NCBI RefSeq assembly: GCF_021134715.1
Contig: NC_060026.1
Location: forward strand, 15,615,001-15,679,000
Direction: 5' to 3'
Source: Daphnia pulex
Lineage: Eukaryota; Arthropoda; Branchiopoda; Diplostraca; Daphniidae
DNA length: 64,000 nucleotides
A program made the translations under genes and the position numbers. The notes beneath the pieces are model-generated. The model had not been told where the DNA came from. It worked only from the letters and a program-made list of their open reading frames with translations, and searched no databases. Shown piece by piece: positions 50,206 to 61,588 of this stretch (the stretch's first letter is position 1; each line of letters starts with the position of its first letter).

Positions 50206-52057
50206 AAACAAAAACAGAAAACCGTTTATCATTTTTCTTCGAATCGCCAAAACGCATCAAAAAGAGGCGTTTTATTTTTAACAAAACAGTAGACAAACTC
50301 CCCCAACAAAACAATTTTTTTCCCTCTTACAAAACTCAGACTTCTCTCTCCATCTTTCTCTCTTAAATTAATTTTTATCTGGCTTTAAACAGTTTCTGGC
50401 ATTTCCCTTTTATAGAAACGGATTTATCTTTTTTTTTTTTTTTTAATTATTAAGCTAATCTTTAGAATTATCTCCACACACACACATACCGGATGTTAGA
50501 TGAGACGGCTTTTTTTCTGATAGACGCTGATGTTTTAAAAAATGAAAGGAAAATGTTTTCAATTTTCTCTAGGGCGCGAAAATTTGAAATTGCTGATGAC
50601 GCCCTTTTCGTGTTCAAAAAAAAAGAAAAATTGATAAAAAATTTTTTTTTTTAGTTCGATATGCCTTGTGTCTTTCAAAACTAGGGTGCGGCAACCAATC
50701 GCTTATATTCGATGAAGATGTCGCACAAAACAAATTCTCCAAAAAAAGAAAAGAAGAAATTTTTACAAAAAATGATTATTCCCTTTATATTAATTATCTC
50801 TTTTGCGCGATCGATCCTCTTTTTTTTTAAATACTTCTTCTCTCGTCTGTCTCTCTTTCTTTTTGTGTTTGTGTGTATAGAATGGAAAGAAGAAAAAGGA
50901 CAAATGGAAGAAAAAGTATTTTTTAAAATGATTTCCGGCTCTCACGGAATAATTTTTTGAAAAAGCAAAAGAGGATGATTAAGAAATTGTGTCACAATCG
51001 AGGGCGCTTGGTTACCGAGTAACGGGGGCTCGTGTGTTTTATTGTGTGTGGAAAGAATAAAGCTTTGATAGCCAAGGGGCCGTTGTGTGGATAAATTTTT
51101 AATTTTTTCAAAAAAACAAAACTTTTTCTTTCGTTCAGTGATCCAAATTTCTTTTTGGTAGTGATCTCTTTCTTACATATTTTTCTCTTTTTCTTTCTTA
51201 TCTCTCTCGAGTCTTTTTTATCGGACCTTTGTTGGTTTCCCCACCACCCACCATCTCTCTTCTTCATGGTCATTTTTTAAAAAAACTAAATTTTTGTGGC
51301 AATCCGGTCGGTGCGGATTGAAAACGCCGGATATCGTCGTGTGATGTGCGTTTCAAAGAAATTTTTCGTTTAGGTTTTAAAAGAAAAAAGGAGCGCTGCT
51401 TTGTCGTTGCGTCCATCTTTTTTTTTAACTTTTACTTTTCTCTCTCGCTTTTTATTTTGGAATTTTATTTTACAAATTGAATTAAGAAAAAAATTTTTGG
51501 AGGAAAAAAAAATTCGGATTTTTTTTCAATTCAATTAAAATTTGGAAGTCGTCCATACAAAAAATGGGAAAAATTATTGCGAATTCGTGTCGACTCCCCA
51601 CACATACAAACCCTGTATTATTTGATTTAATATAACTTAGAGAGAGAAGAAGAAAAAGTCTGTATTAGCTTATAGGAAATTTATGAAAGATTTTAAAACA
51701 ACAAAAAAAAATTTGAATATGTTCGCCTTTGTCGTCCTATTGTCGGACTCTCCCTCACCCCGTGCTATATTACCCTCCTATACCTCTCCAAATTTGTGTG
51801 AAAATTAAGTGATGATACGATCATTCGATTATTTTGAACGGAGCGAAACTAAAAGAAAAAATACAAACTAGGATAAAACAAATATGTATGTGTTGACCAC
51901 TTGATTCATTTATTGGAAACAAAGTTTTTTAAACAATTATTTTTTCAAACAATACGACAATCAAAATTTTTAACAATAAATTAGTTGATTAAATCGGTTT
52001 TAGGATTCATTTTTTTTCTTTTTGGTTGTTAGATTTTTGCAATAATGAAGCTGCTGA
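50206..52057. other. convergent 3' region of sestrin and RCAN
   Basis: T- and A-rich untranslated-like sequence. GTTACCGAGTAAC at 51012-51024 is a perfect match to the RFX X-box pattern GTNRCC-N-RGYAAC, in an unexpected place. No gene seen. Confidence 0.4.
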
Positions 52058-52925
52058 CTAGTTTCTTTTCGGGCATGGCGTCTGAGTGATGACGTGTTGT
52101 TTGGGTCCAATTCCATCCATGTCGGCGCAAACGTGAACGACAATTCCTGGTTGGTTATCTGTTGGTGGTAGAAGCTCGTGTTTGTCGCCTATTGATAAGA
52201 GAAAACACTTGAAGGTGAGTAGATTATAACCAGGAAGTGACTGGTGACTCACCTGGGCCGAGTGAAGCAATGGCAGACAAAAGATCAAAGTTGACAACTG
52301 GGCCCGATTCAGGGGCTGGTGCCCAGCCTACAGGGGGACTGGCAGGCGGGGAAATGAGGAACTGCCTGACAGGTGGAGGGATCTGAAGAAACTGTTGAGA
52401 ATTTTTGTTGATGAGTGGTGGCTGTCCGAAAAAACAATTCATGACACTATCCCCAAAGGGTGTGTGGTGTAGGTGGACCCTGGCTTTGGTAGCGATGCTG
52501 TTGGAAGAAAAATCAACTCTGGCCCTGCGAAAGCTGCGCAAATAGTGGAAAGTAGCTGTTTCGTCAAAAGTCCTGAACAGGGCCTCTAGCTCTGTCTGGA
52601 AAAAGTCAAACAGATTTCGATTACTTGGATGAAGATAATAGAGCAATCGTAGCATACTAACCTTAAGTTCTTGCTGGAAAAACAATTCATTGGGAAGATT
52701 GGTCACGATCAGCGAAGTTGCAAGTAACTCGCCCTCTTTGTTTTCGCCGGAAGAGAGATCTTTCTTGTCATCCTCTGGCTGGCTGTCTCTCGGTTCCACA
52801 TCGGCAACGCAATTTGCAATTAACTCGGCTAATTGATGTTCTCGCTCGTTGTTTGTCGAACCCGACTCTTCACTGACACTCAGCGATCTCAATTTCTCTT
52901 CCAGTTCAAAATCGTCGGGATTCAT
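52058..52925 (-). CDS. calcipressin, regulator of calcineurin
   Basis: Exons 52662-52925, 52253-52595 and 52058-52188 on the minus strand give 245 residues. An acidic head is followed by an RRM-like domain (SLIVTNLPNELFF, then LFRTFDETATFHYLRSFRRARVDF), the calcineurin-inhibitor motif ISPPASPPVGW at 169-179, and the C-terminal GIVVHVCADMDG with QTPCP tail. This is the full RCAN layout (fly sarah/nebula). RCAN binds and inhibits the calcium-dependent phosphatase calcineurin, and helps it when phosphorylated on the SP repeat. The 66-bp intron 52596-52661 has no stop and keeps phase, so retaining it would add 22 residues inside the RRM. The start lies 365 bp from the divergent spermine synthase start. 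Confidence 0.93.
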
Positions 52926-53290
52926 GGTCTAGAATGATGAAACAACACTTTTTTATTACTTAACAAAAATGAGACATATTATTTTGACAGTTGTAACTGC
53001 GTGACAGCATTGCCAGACATAAAAAATTGTCTTTCCTATTTTGGCGATTTCTTGAATTTCACTCATTTAACGAATCATTTATCATCAATTACAGTATATT
53101 TAACTGTTGAGAAATTATTTTATAATATTACTCAGTTTACGTTAGCGTGCAACGATTATTTGTATAGAGTATTGACCCAACGGCTGCAAACGGGCAATCC
53201 AGATTTCAGCAGTCTGCTAGAAATTCCACCGAGCTCCCGTGTCTAGTCGTTCTTTCGATCTATAAAAAGTGTTAATTCCAAGAATCAATA
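52926..53290. promoter_or_regulatory. shared RCAN/spermine synthase promoter region
   Basis: 365 bp between divergent start codons, AT-rich, with no TATA box in a convincing place. A CGAGCTCCCG island and TCTAGTCG lie 40-60 bp upstream of the spermine synthase ATG. Confidence 0.4.
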
Positions 53291-54841
53291 ATGGAAACCG
53301 AAAGTCACTCTACGTTTTTGATGGAATTTCATACTCAGCAAGAAAAGTTTTCTAGTCCTGATGGTACGTTTATTTTATTGGTTTCGTTTTCCGTATCCTT
53401 CAATAAAATTCGCGTTTTTTTTCTCCCGGCGCAGAATTGATCTCTCCAATCAAGGAATTATTGGAAAAGTATATCGGGGAAGTCAAAGAGGTTTATCGGA
53501 GGTGTAGCGATCAATCCGTAAGTCTTGTCTTGGATTGTGCCCAGAAATCCATTGCCACCGTTCAGCTGAAAAGTTCTGGACTCGTATTAATGAACATTGA
53601 CATTGGAGGGGAAGATTCTTCTGCATTCAATCAAGAAGTTTGTACTAGCTCATAACATTTTGAGAATCCAAATAACGTGCAAGTATTCCTACAGGCATCG
53701 AAAAAGTTTGAAACAGATGTTAAGGAGAAACTGGCTGTTGTGGCTAGCAAAACTATTTGCCCAATCAAAAGAGGGGGCCCATTGGATAGATTCCGCTATC
53801 TTACCAGTTCAGGTTCCTTTACTCTACTCAAAACACTTATAGACATTTATCAACAATTTGTCATGATTAGATGAAAGGCTGTTGGAGTATGATGTTGACC
53901 GAGTTGTTGCTGATGTCCACTCACCATTTCAACACATTCAGATCTTTCACACCATCAACTTTGGCAATCTTTTAGTGCTTGATGACCTTCAGAGTAAGTA
54001 TAATTATCTATTCAGATTAAATGGGAAATACATATCTGTTTCTCTTGTTAGATTTGGCTGAGAGTGATCTAGTCTACACTGAAACTTTGATCCAGAGAGG
54101 AAAAATTGATTACACTGGTAAAGATGTTTTGATTTTGGGTGCTGGAGATGGTGCATTACTATGGGAATTGCTTAAAGAAAATCCAAATATGGTCACTATG
54201 GTCGAGGTATAATTCTAATAGCAAATCAAATATTATAGCATAGATATTCAAATAAAAGGACATTATTTACAGATTGACGAAACTGTAATGAAACTATGTA
54301 GCCAGCACTTGCGCTCTGCGTGCGGATCAGCTCTGGATTCCACTACCGGACCTCACCACCGCGTATAAACCTTTGCTTACATTGAACTATCCCGCATATC
54401 TTTGTCTAATTATTGTTTCATCTCTGTTGCTCAGATCATTGTCGGAGATTGTCTGGCAGAGTTGGACAAGCTGAAGAGCGAAAACGTCCAATTTGATTTC
54501 GTATTTTCCGACTTGACTGATATTCCGTTGTCAATTAAACCACAAAATAAGGAATGGCAGTTTCTACTCGACGTAATGGAGAAATCTCTTAGTGTACTAA
54601 AGCCCAACGGACAATTTTTGACGCACGTAATGACATTTATCATTTGTTTTCGTGTTCAGAAACTAACAAATTTCATTTCATTTAGGGGAGCGGTGTGTCT
54701 TCAGTTCAATCGCTGGCCGATTTCGAATTGCATTTGAAGAACTTGAAGCCCCAAGTCGAGTTCAAACGTTGCCAAGCTTTTGTTCCGTCGTTTATGGAGG
54801 ATTGGGTGTTTTATCAAGTCTGGAAGTTGGCGAACGAATAG
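53291..54841 (+). CDS. spermine synthase
   Basis: Eight exons (53291-53363, 53435-53637, 53695-53812, 53871-53993, 54052-54206, 54273-54362, 54435-54626, 54686-54841) give 369 residues, matching the human enzyme (366). The N-terminal dimerisation domain is followed by the lid strand ([35 protein letters not shown]) and the aminopropyltransferase fold. That fold has the Rossmann loop [13 protein letters not shown] near 200, the acidic residue pair MVEIDETV, and the catalytic [10 protein letters not shown]. It transfers aminopropyl from decarboxylated S-adenosylmethionine to spermidine, making spermine in the cytosol. A polyadenylation signal AATAAA lies at 55176-55181. The N-terminal domain marks it as spermine rather than spermidine synthase. 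Confidence 0.95.
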
Positions 54842-55291
54842 TTGACATGAAAGTGTTAAATGATTGAGAGAGATGACAGTTGGTGCATCGTGCAATACCT
54901 TTGTTGCTGGTCATCATCACGCCGCTTCACTGCCATTCAAATTAATGTAAAATGCGCGTCGCTATTGTTGAAACATGCAACAAATTAGTCATAAATTAAT
55001 GGGTTTACATCCCTGCGTGATCTTGAATTGATTCCTTGCAACCCTTTTTGCTGCTTTCAGCAAATGCACTTCTTGATTATGCTTCCTTGTGAGCTGGTTT
55101 TTGGCTCTTGTCAGTCTTTATTTAATGCAGTTGATTGATTGTTTCAGTTAGTAATGTGATATTTGGAGTTAGCTCAATAAAACGATTGAATTCCTTATTC
55201 ACTACGGCTGTTACCGAACAGATGAAATGGAAGAACACGGGTGAAAATTGGTATTCATTCGATACGCATTAAGACTGCGACGCAGTTTCCA

Positions 55292-55569
55292 AATTGAAAT
55301 CGTTCAACCCAAATTGCAGGATATGCCAACATGGTAAGAATCACCTTTTAAATTTAACGGAATTCATTTACATTTGTGACTTTAATTTTTCCTTAGAAAA
55401 AAAAACTCATTTTTTATGTGCTCTCTATCGATCCTGCGCCAAACAACTGGAAGTCAAAGACATCCTTTTAGAGCACTTACCAGAATTGGTCAAGCAAACC
55501 CAACGCGCGACGGAACGACATATTATTGGAGGATTTCCTGTCACGTTATTATTGTTTTGCGCCTCCTGA
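55292..55569 (+). pseudogene. unrecognised gene fragment
   Basis: Exons ending at 55333 and spanning 55397-55569 join in phase. They read CRICQH, then EKKTHFLCALYRSCAKQLEV and KDILLEHLPELVKQTQRATE, to a stop at 55567. Helical, protein-like composition in the second half, but no ATG with a good context upstream and no known domain. It lies just past the spermine synthase 3' end. It could be the tail of a decayed gene; low certainty. Confidence 0.25.
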
Positions 55570-56416
55570 ACACCTATCCCCTAGAGTAAGTCGCCTTTTA
55601 TGGTTTCCAAGTAGTCACCTTTAACGATATTGCCGCTCAATGGTTTTTTATTCGTTCGATTTCAATGAGCCCAATCCAGCGAAAGATCCGCCTTCAAAAC
55701 ATTTCTGATACACAGCCGAACCGGAAGACCGAAGGGAAAGATCTTTATTATTTTAATCTCATAAGAGCAATAACTAAAGTGTACACTTAAAAAAGTGTGC
55801 TCTCGTTAAAATGTCATTCACCTCAACAGAAAACCGGAAATGAATGAAGTGAAATTGGATTGTCTTAAAATGAAGTCGATTGATGCCGACTAATGCATCG
55901 ATTAAGTTCGCTTAAGTTACTTGATATCTTTGAGTTATGGTCTAATGTTTCCTTAAAAACTACAAGTATATAATTTAATCCGTGCTTTGATAATTGTCAA
56001 AGCAGGTCGAAGTCTCATTTAATTGACCGTGTTCCTTAGTGTGTTCTGTGTTGCGTACCCGAGGAGGAGGTGTCGCTGCCTCGCTGGGGCACTAGCGACT
56101 CTAGCGGCCTTATGATGCACTAAAGCATTTATTCCTTTGTTCTTCGAGCAGCAAGAACAAAGTGACTGACTGACTGTCCTGCTTGCCAACTCAGCATAGT
56201 TTTGTATAACAGTTTCATCCATTGAAAAGTTATAGTGAGTATATTACCAATTATGTCCAATCAAGGCCAGTCTTCTTTTCTCTATAACTTTTCGATTGCC
56301 CAATCGTAGATTCTGTGATATTCATTAGGTCCTCTCAGCCCCCCAACATGTGGTTGAAAAAAGCTGTCAAGGTTCTAAAGGTTTGAAACAGCCCAGGACT
56401 CCTTGGATTGGCAGGC

Positions 56417-56662
56417 ATGAAGAGCAGATGGTTCAACAACATATTATATCATGTCCAATGTACTGACCGTCTAAAGCACCAGGTAATGGAAAACATTTTT
56501 ATCTCATTCCGAATCCATAGCTAATGTAGGCCTACATTTGATTGAATTGTACAGATACAGAAACACAAAGAAGAAGAATTTTGTCCTACCGTCAGTGAAG
56601 TTGGTGCTAGCTGTTTGCAAGCTCCTTTTTTTACTCTTGTGATGTCAAGTAATGTGGATTAA
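56417..56662 (+). CDS. candidate 57-residue protein
   Basis: Exons 56417-56482 and 56555-56662 join in phase 0 across a 72-bp intron with good GT/AG ends. The frame starts MKSRWFNNILYHVQCTDRLK and ends VMSSNVD. The upstream sequence from an acceptor at 56328 is open in this or another frame, so the true start may be further left. Not recognised. A 5' CTGCA-type promoter was not found. It may be a fast-evolving small gene, or chance. Confidence 0.25.
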
Positions 56663-58685
56663 TAGCTGGACCCTGGAAAATCGAAAATCATACTTCAGGT
56701 AATTTTGCAATGGACTCTTGAATAGATTCAGGGTTCATTAATTTTATTCTCAATAGAAGTCTCAGATTCTCGGGGACTCACTCTACTTACATCTATTTTT
56801 CACAGATTAAAAAAAATCACTTATCCATCCTACAATGACAGCCCAATTTTAGCACACCAGCAGGGTAAACCATTGATGCAGGGGACTTTAACACCTGAAG
56901 GTAATATCGTGTGGAGATTCTGCAAGGTGATTCCCTTAACCAGCTGTAATTCAAAATATTTTTAGGCCCAGATGCTGGCTCTTACCAACCTGCCAGAAGG
57001 CAACAACAAACCTGAACAACAATTACATTCGTTGTTGGGACCTTAATGGTTGACGCAACTGCTACGTCTTCCACGGTGGAGGTTGCTACCACTGCCGTCA
57101 CTCCGACTTTATGTAAGAAGAAAGAATTCTACAAAATTTGTTGTTTTTACCTTAAAATTTTCTTTTTTCTTCATTATTAGGGAAATTGTTACGGCTTTTG
57201 CTGTTGTTGTTTCGAAACTCGCTGTTACTACAATTGCTGGCACTGACAATCAGGTAATCGAGTACTTTTTCCTCCGACTACGTTCTACAAGCTCCCCACA
57301 ATTTATTGAACGGAGGAAATTTTCATCAAGATCGCTTGGATTATTGAACCTCCTGGCGCGTCTTTGTCCTCCAAAATTATCAGAAGTGGAATGCCGGTTA
57401 GCAGCCTATCAATGCAGCTATTGACTTTCCTGAGCTTGGAGAATAAAAATCGACGTGTAATGGAGGCCGCTCGATGAGCGAGAGGTAACGAAGTAAAGAA
57501 ATCACCCGTTGTGTCAGCGAAAGCTATCTTGAAGAAAGTTGTCTAATCCAGTTAGATTTTTTTATGATTATTATGGAGGAAAGCAACTTTCTTAATGATC
57601 TTAGTCATTTTGTGGGATTAGTTCATTTTTTGGGCGGTAGATCGAAGGACAAGCCAACCTCGTAAAAATTTCTTGGCTTGTGTTGCCAGTCAGTCATCAT
57701 CATGGGACCAACATTTTTATCCGATTTGCGCTTCCTCGTTCATGTAGTTATCAAGTATTAGATACACAATGAGAGAACATAGGTTAACACATTGCTACGT
57801 TGACAGTGACAAGTAGTAGAGAAATTTTTTCCGACTTCCGAAATCTGCTGTCTACTTTGTTTTTGCTTTGCGTTTCTCGGTGGAAAAAGAGACGCCCTTC
57901 AGTTTTTAAATTAAATCTCGATTTTTAGAGTTCAGTATTTTTCGGTATCGTAAATCACAGTGGTCGTGGCAAACAGTATTTAGAATTTATCGCCGTTTTT
58001 TGTTGTGTGTATGTTGTGAGAACGTTATCAACGTGTTTTGGTTTGAATATTTGTAAAGATCAGCTAGTTGAGCGAAGAATGAGAAACACTTTTTCCTTTT
58101 AAGTTTTTTATGAATGTAGTTCTCGTTAATACTTATGTCAAGTGGCTTTAAATTGTCTTGTTCATTTTAGCTGTCAGTAACATGTTTTATTCTATTTAGG
58201 TTTCTGACTGGAATGGTGGAGTTCCAGTGGTGAAGCCAGACAAGGAAACAAGAATGCTTTGAGAGAATGCTTCAATTATTATAATGTGAATTTAACTAGC
58301 TTAATTGTTGTTGTGCATTGTAAGTGAGTGAAGTAAAAAGCACAAAGGATATTTAATCTGGGATTAAAGGAGAAGGCTATAGACAGAAAAGTAGACTCAC
58401 ATAATGAAAAAAATATTGAAGAAAGAACACTAGTGTTTAGATTTATTGGGATAGGTAATCACGACACTCGGGTGCCAGATTGAGCTTGTTATTGTTATAC
58501 TTTCTTTCACGCGAGTTCTCTTAAATGAAGTAATTAGTCAAATTGGTAATGGTACTGTGTAATAAATAAACTTCATAAATTGATGTATAGAATTGTGTTA
58601 TATTTGTCCCACCTCCACCCACAATTCCACCACGTTTTAACACATACAAGTATAACATAACATACATTAACACACACACAAATAA
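56663..58685. other. gene-poor stretch with exon-like pieces
   Basis: Short exon-like segments with splice ends occur at 57046-57112, 57181-57253 and 58201-58262 on the plus strand (the last reads DWNGGVPVVKPDKETRML), but their phases do not fit together. I do not call a gene. AT-rich elsewhere. Confidence 0.3.
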
Positions 58686-58689
58686 TTAA

Positions 58690-59020
58690 CCCGTTGGCTG
58701 CCACGCCATACAACCCGTAGGTTGCTCTCTACTTCTCTACGCGCCACGTCTGAAGGATCCATGACCAAGGTGGGACTTGCCATTGCTGACAAGTCCGGGC
58801 TGACACGGTGACAGGAGAAGATGGAATGCACAACCTCTAGAATCCATCACCGTATCGACAAGGGGGAAGTCCCTATGGTGCATTGCCTAACAGGGCCTTT
58901 CGGCCAAATCTGGGGCTGGTGCAACTGTCCGACCCCGCGGCATGTAAACCACGAGACCGAACAGCGCGGGCCCGTGCTACAGAGCTAACATGGGGGAACA
59001 AAGGCGTGGCAGCCAACGGG
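58690..59020. mobile_element. piggyBac-like MITE
   Basis: A 331-bp unit with perfect 18-bp terminal inverted repeats, CCCGTTGGCTGCCACGCC (58690-58707) and its complement (59003-59020). It is flanked by TTAA on both sides (58686-58689 and 59021-59024). TTAA target sites and CCC-starting ends are typical of piggyBac transposons. The interior is clearly richer in G and C than its surroundings and encodes no transposase, so it depends on an autonomous relative. Confidence 0.88.
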
Positions 59021-59159
59021 TTAACTAACACAAAACATATTACCAACAATAAATGATGATCCACGTAGAACATGTTTGATGTCACCCGTGGAGTCACGTC
59101 ACCGCCATTAATTCGTAGAGATGCTGACGTCTGATCCCATGTGATGTTCACAGTCTGTA

Positions 59160-60139
59160 GGCGGTCTCCTCTAGGTCGTTATCTAAATGGCTAATTCAAG
59201 GAGAAAAACAAATTAATAACCAAATTTACATTCCACTGATGTATGACAAATGAAGTTACATTGATAACACCAGTCAGCTTTACTAAGCGATCCAGAAGAC
59301 GAAATGAGTCGAGGGAGGATGAAGACTAGATGACTGCAGCACCCTTTCCTATGACAGAACATACAAATTATTCATTTAGTTATTTTAGACTTTAATTAAC
59401 TTTTTCAACATAAAAATCTATAATACTGTAAGAAACTAAAGCTGTTTATCACAAAAAATTTAACTTACAATTATTTGAAGAAAGAGAGCAATTTTCCTGC
59501 CCCTGGCTGTAGGCAGCAGCAGCAGTTTTGAACATATGTTGAGTAAGTGCCCTGCAATGCATCTTTTCACATGACTTCTTCTAAGTAGCTGCAATAAACC
59601 TGAAGATTACTCTTGTCGTTTTTTGAGGCTTTCTAACAGAAAGTACAATTTATGACATCAAATAAAAGTTTAAACTTTGTGAAAGAAGAATAATACTTGT
59701 CTGCCCATGCTTAATTGTAGAAAAACATACTCGGAAAAAAAAATTTATGTCCATGCTGGGGTACTAAGATCAATAGAAATTACCGATAATTATGATGAAT
59801 ATTAACTAAGTGTGTGAAGAAGTCTTTAAAAATTGTGACTAAGCTATTAGTGGTTTTACCTGTTGTGGATGTTGCTATTCAGCAGAACGACGATATTTTA
59901 TGAAAGAGTTGATGGTGAACTTCTTTTCCCTTTTGGCTACTGTTTCCTTTCGTGTTTCCAAAAGCTGCAAAACAAAAAAAACGAGTACCACATGAACTCA
60001 CTTAATAAACTTTGGTAGACCTACACAGTTTACTAAACAATAGTGAATTTACCTAATATAACTAATTTAAAATTGCGGGTGAAACTTGCAGTAGCTACAT
60101 TTAATTATAACCAAAACTCCAAAAGGCAAAAGTCGCCAT
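59160..60139 (-). pseudogene. spliced small locus B, diverged copy of the 14.9-15.8 kb locus
   Basis: Minus-strand exon-like blocks match locus A in order. Exon 1 (60053-60139) begins ATGGCGA and ends at TATTAG|GTAAAT, against CATAG|GTAAAT in A. Exon 2 (59860-59964) shares GGAAACxxGAAAG, a TCAACTxTTT block and a final ACAG|GTAA. Exon 3 starts near 59747 with CCCCAGCATGGAC, against CCCCAGCATGAAC. A further exon has GAAGAAGTCATGT, against GAGAAGTCATGT. Here no frame runs through exons 1 and 2, although exon 2 alone reads RKETVAKREKKFTINSFIKY, which resembles the A product (TVNYFLQ against TINSFIK). It is either a decayed gene or a non-coding RNA. Confidence 0.4.
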
Positions 60140-60340
60140 TACATGATTACAATCACAATCAGCAAGCAAGCAGTAGCGGTATCTAGTGTGTGTTTTTTAA
60201 AACAAATACACCGCAAATTACTCTGTACGAATTCAAACGTCAATAAATCAAAGTCAAAGGGAAATAATTTTTGCTTTGAAATTCGACGAAAAGACTTCAA
60301 ATCAAGAACAACAAAGTTCACTTTGTATATCATTTAATAT

Positions 60341-60660
60341 TTCCCGGAAGAATACCGGAATTAGGTCATAGTCCTTCAACTATTGAACTGGCATCGATTC
60401 AGACCAAATAATCGTAATCTCCATGAAAGTTGGGTCAGTTTGAAGAGGTTTAAACGAAATGCCAAAATTGACCAAAATCGAGAAAAATCGTGAACAAGGA
60501 CAAAACGAGATTTTGGACGATTTTGGGATACTTTCTATTGACACATGATATCGAACGGAAAATTTACGAGGATAACGAAAATCAGGTTCACTTCGACGTC
60601 AGATCAATAGCTACTATGCTATACAGCAATTTAGAAACCGGAAGTAAGGACAAAATCAAT
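60341..60660. repeat. ETS-site-rich repeat, copy B
   Basis: Second copy of the repeat at 15983-16280, same orientation, 44 kb away. CCCGGAAG at 60343-60350, ACCGGAATT at 60354-60362 and ACCGGAAGT at 60637-60645 mirror the sites of copy A, with matching sequence between them (CCAAAATCGAGAA, TTTACGAGGATAACGAA). It lies about 200 bp upstream of locus B, as copy A does for locus A. Confidence 0.55.
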
Positions 60661-61588
60661 CTATTAGGCAAACGGATCGGATTTTCAGAATTACGAAAAA
60701 TGAGCTCTGTTTCTATAATAATAAGCGTCAATTATGACATCACATTGCCTGAAAATCTTACCTTGAGGTTGCATTGGGATGTTATTCAATATGGAGTACT
60801 GGACGCACTCGGTTCTTCAACAAAATTCAAAACAAACCTAGTTGAATACGTTTTGATATGTTTGCACTTTTCTTTTGTTCGGTACTACACATTTAGTTGC
60901 ACACTCTCGTCTAGAAGATAACTACAACTTTGGTACAGAATTTGTAAGATAAATATTCACCATACACGAAGCACGACATTCCATTTCTTCTTGCACTGCA
61001 AATTCTGCAGACGACAAGTACTAACGTTGCCAGACTGTAATCGAACATTTTCTTTTTCAAAAATATTCATAAAATTGGCGGGGAAATAACATTATTTTGA
61101 AATAAAATAAAGACACAAAAACCAAACCATTATTATATTGGAAATTTTAATGGTGACGATTTTTTTTTTGCAAGAAAGACGTGCAGGAGATAAACAAACC
61201 TGTTGTTAGATAGTGTCAACTTAAAATAAATACAGGAAAATGTTAAGATACAAATATCAGTACTGACATATATCTGCATATATTTTGCTACCGCTACACA
61301 CCAAACACTGTTACAGTTCTGTAATACGATCAGAGTACAAACAGATAACGGTACTGTTTTAAGTTGAAAGTCGAGAAACGAATAGATCAATTTTTAAATA
61401 GCTACGTCTTCCGTCCACTCAAAATGTAACAGCAATAAATAATAAAGAGGGTAAGCACTAAGCAGCAAGATGCAGGTGATATTAGCGGTTCACTTCCACA
61501 AAAAAATGTCTCATAAGCTCTTATTTTCAAGAAGAAGAGCTTTGAAGCTTTAAGCTTTGAAGACTTTATCTAAAATACAACATTTGTG
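60661..61588. other. spacer before CUB copy B
   Basis: AT-rich; 3' flank of the minus-strand CUB gene. The open frame running from copy B of the repeat to 60921 begins at GTG and is not supported. No gene seen. Confidence 0.3.

Noticed and set aside
56019-56222. 67-codon minus-strand frame starting MDETVIQNYAEL
   Set aside because: Single exon, no known domain, no promoter or polyadenylation signal; cannot be told from chance.
57046-58262. Thr/Val-rich spliced frame starting MVDATATSSTVEV
   Set aside because: The three exon-like pieces do not agree in phase, so no continuous product can be supported.
60490-60921. 143-codon open frame on the plus strand
   Set aside because: It starts at GTG, overlaps the ETS-rich repeat, has no domain or signal, and the matching part of the other repeat copy is not open in this frame.
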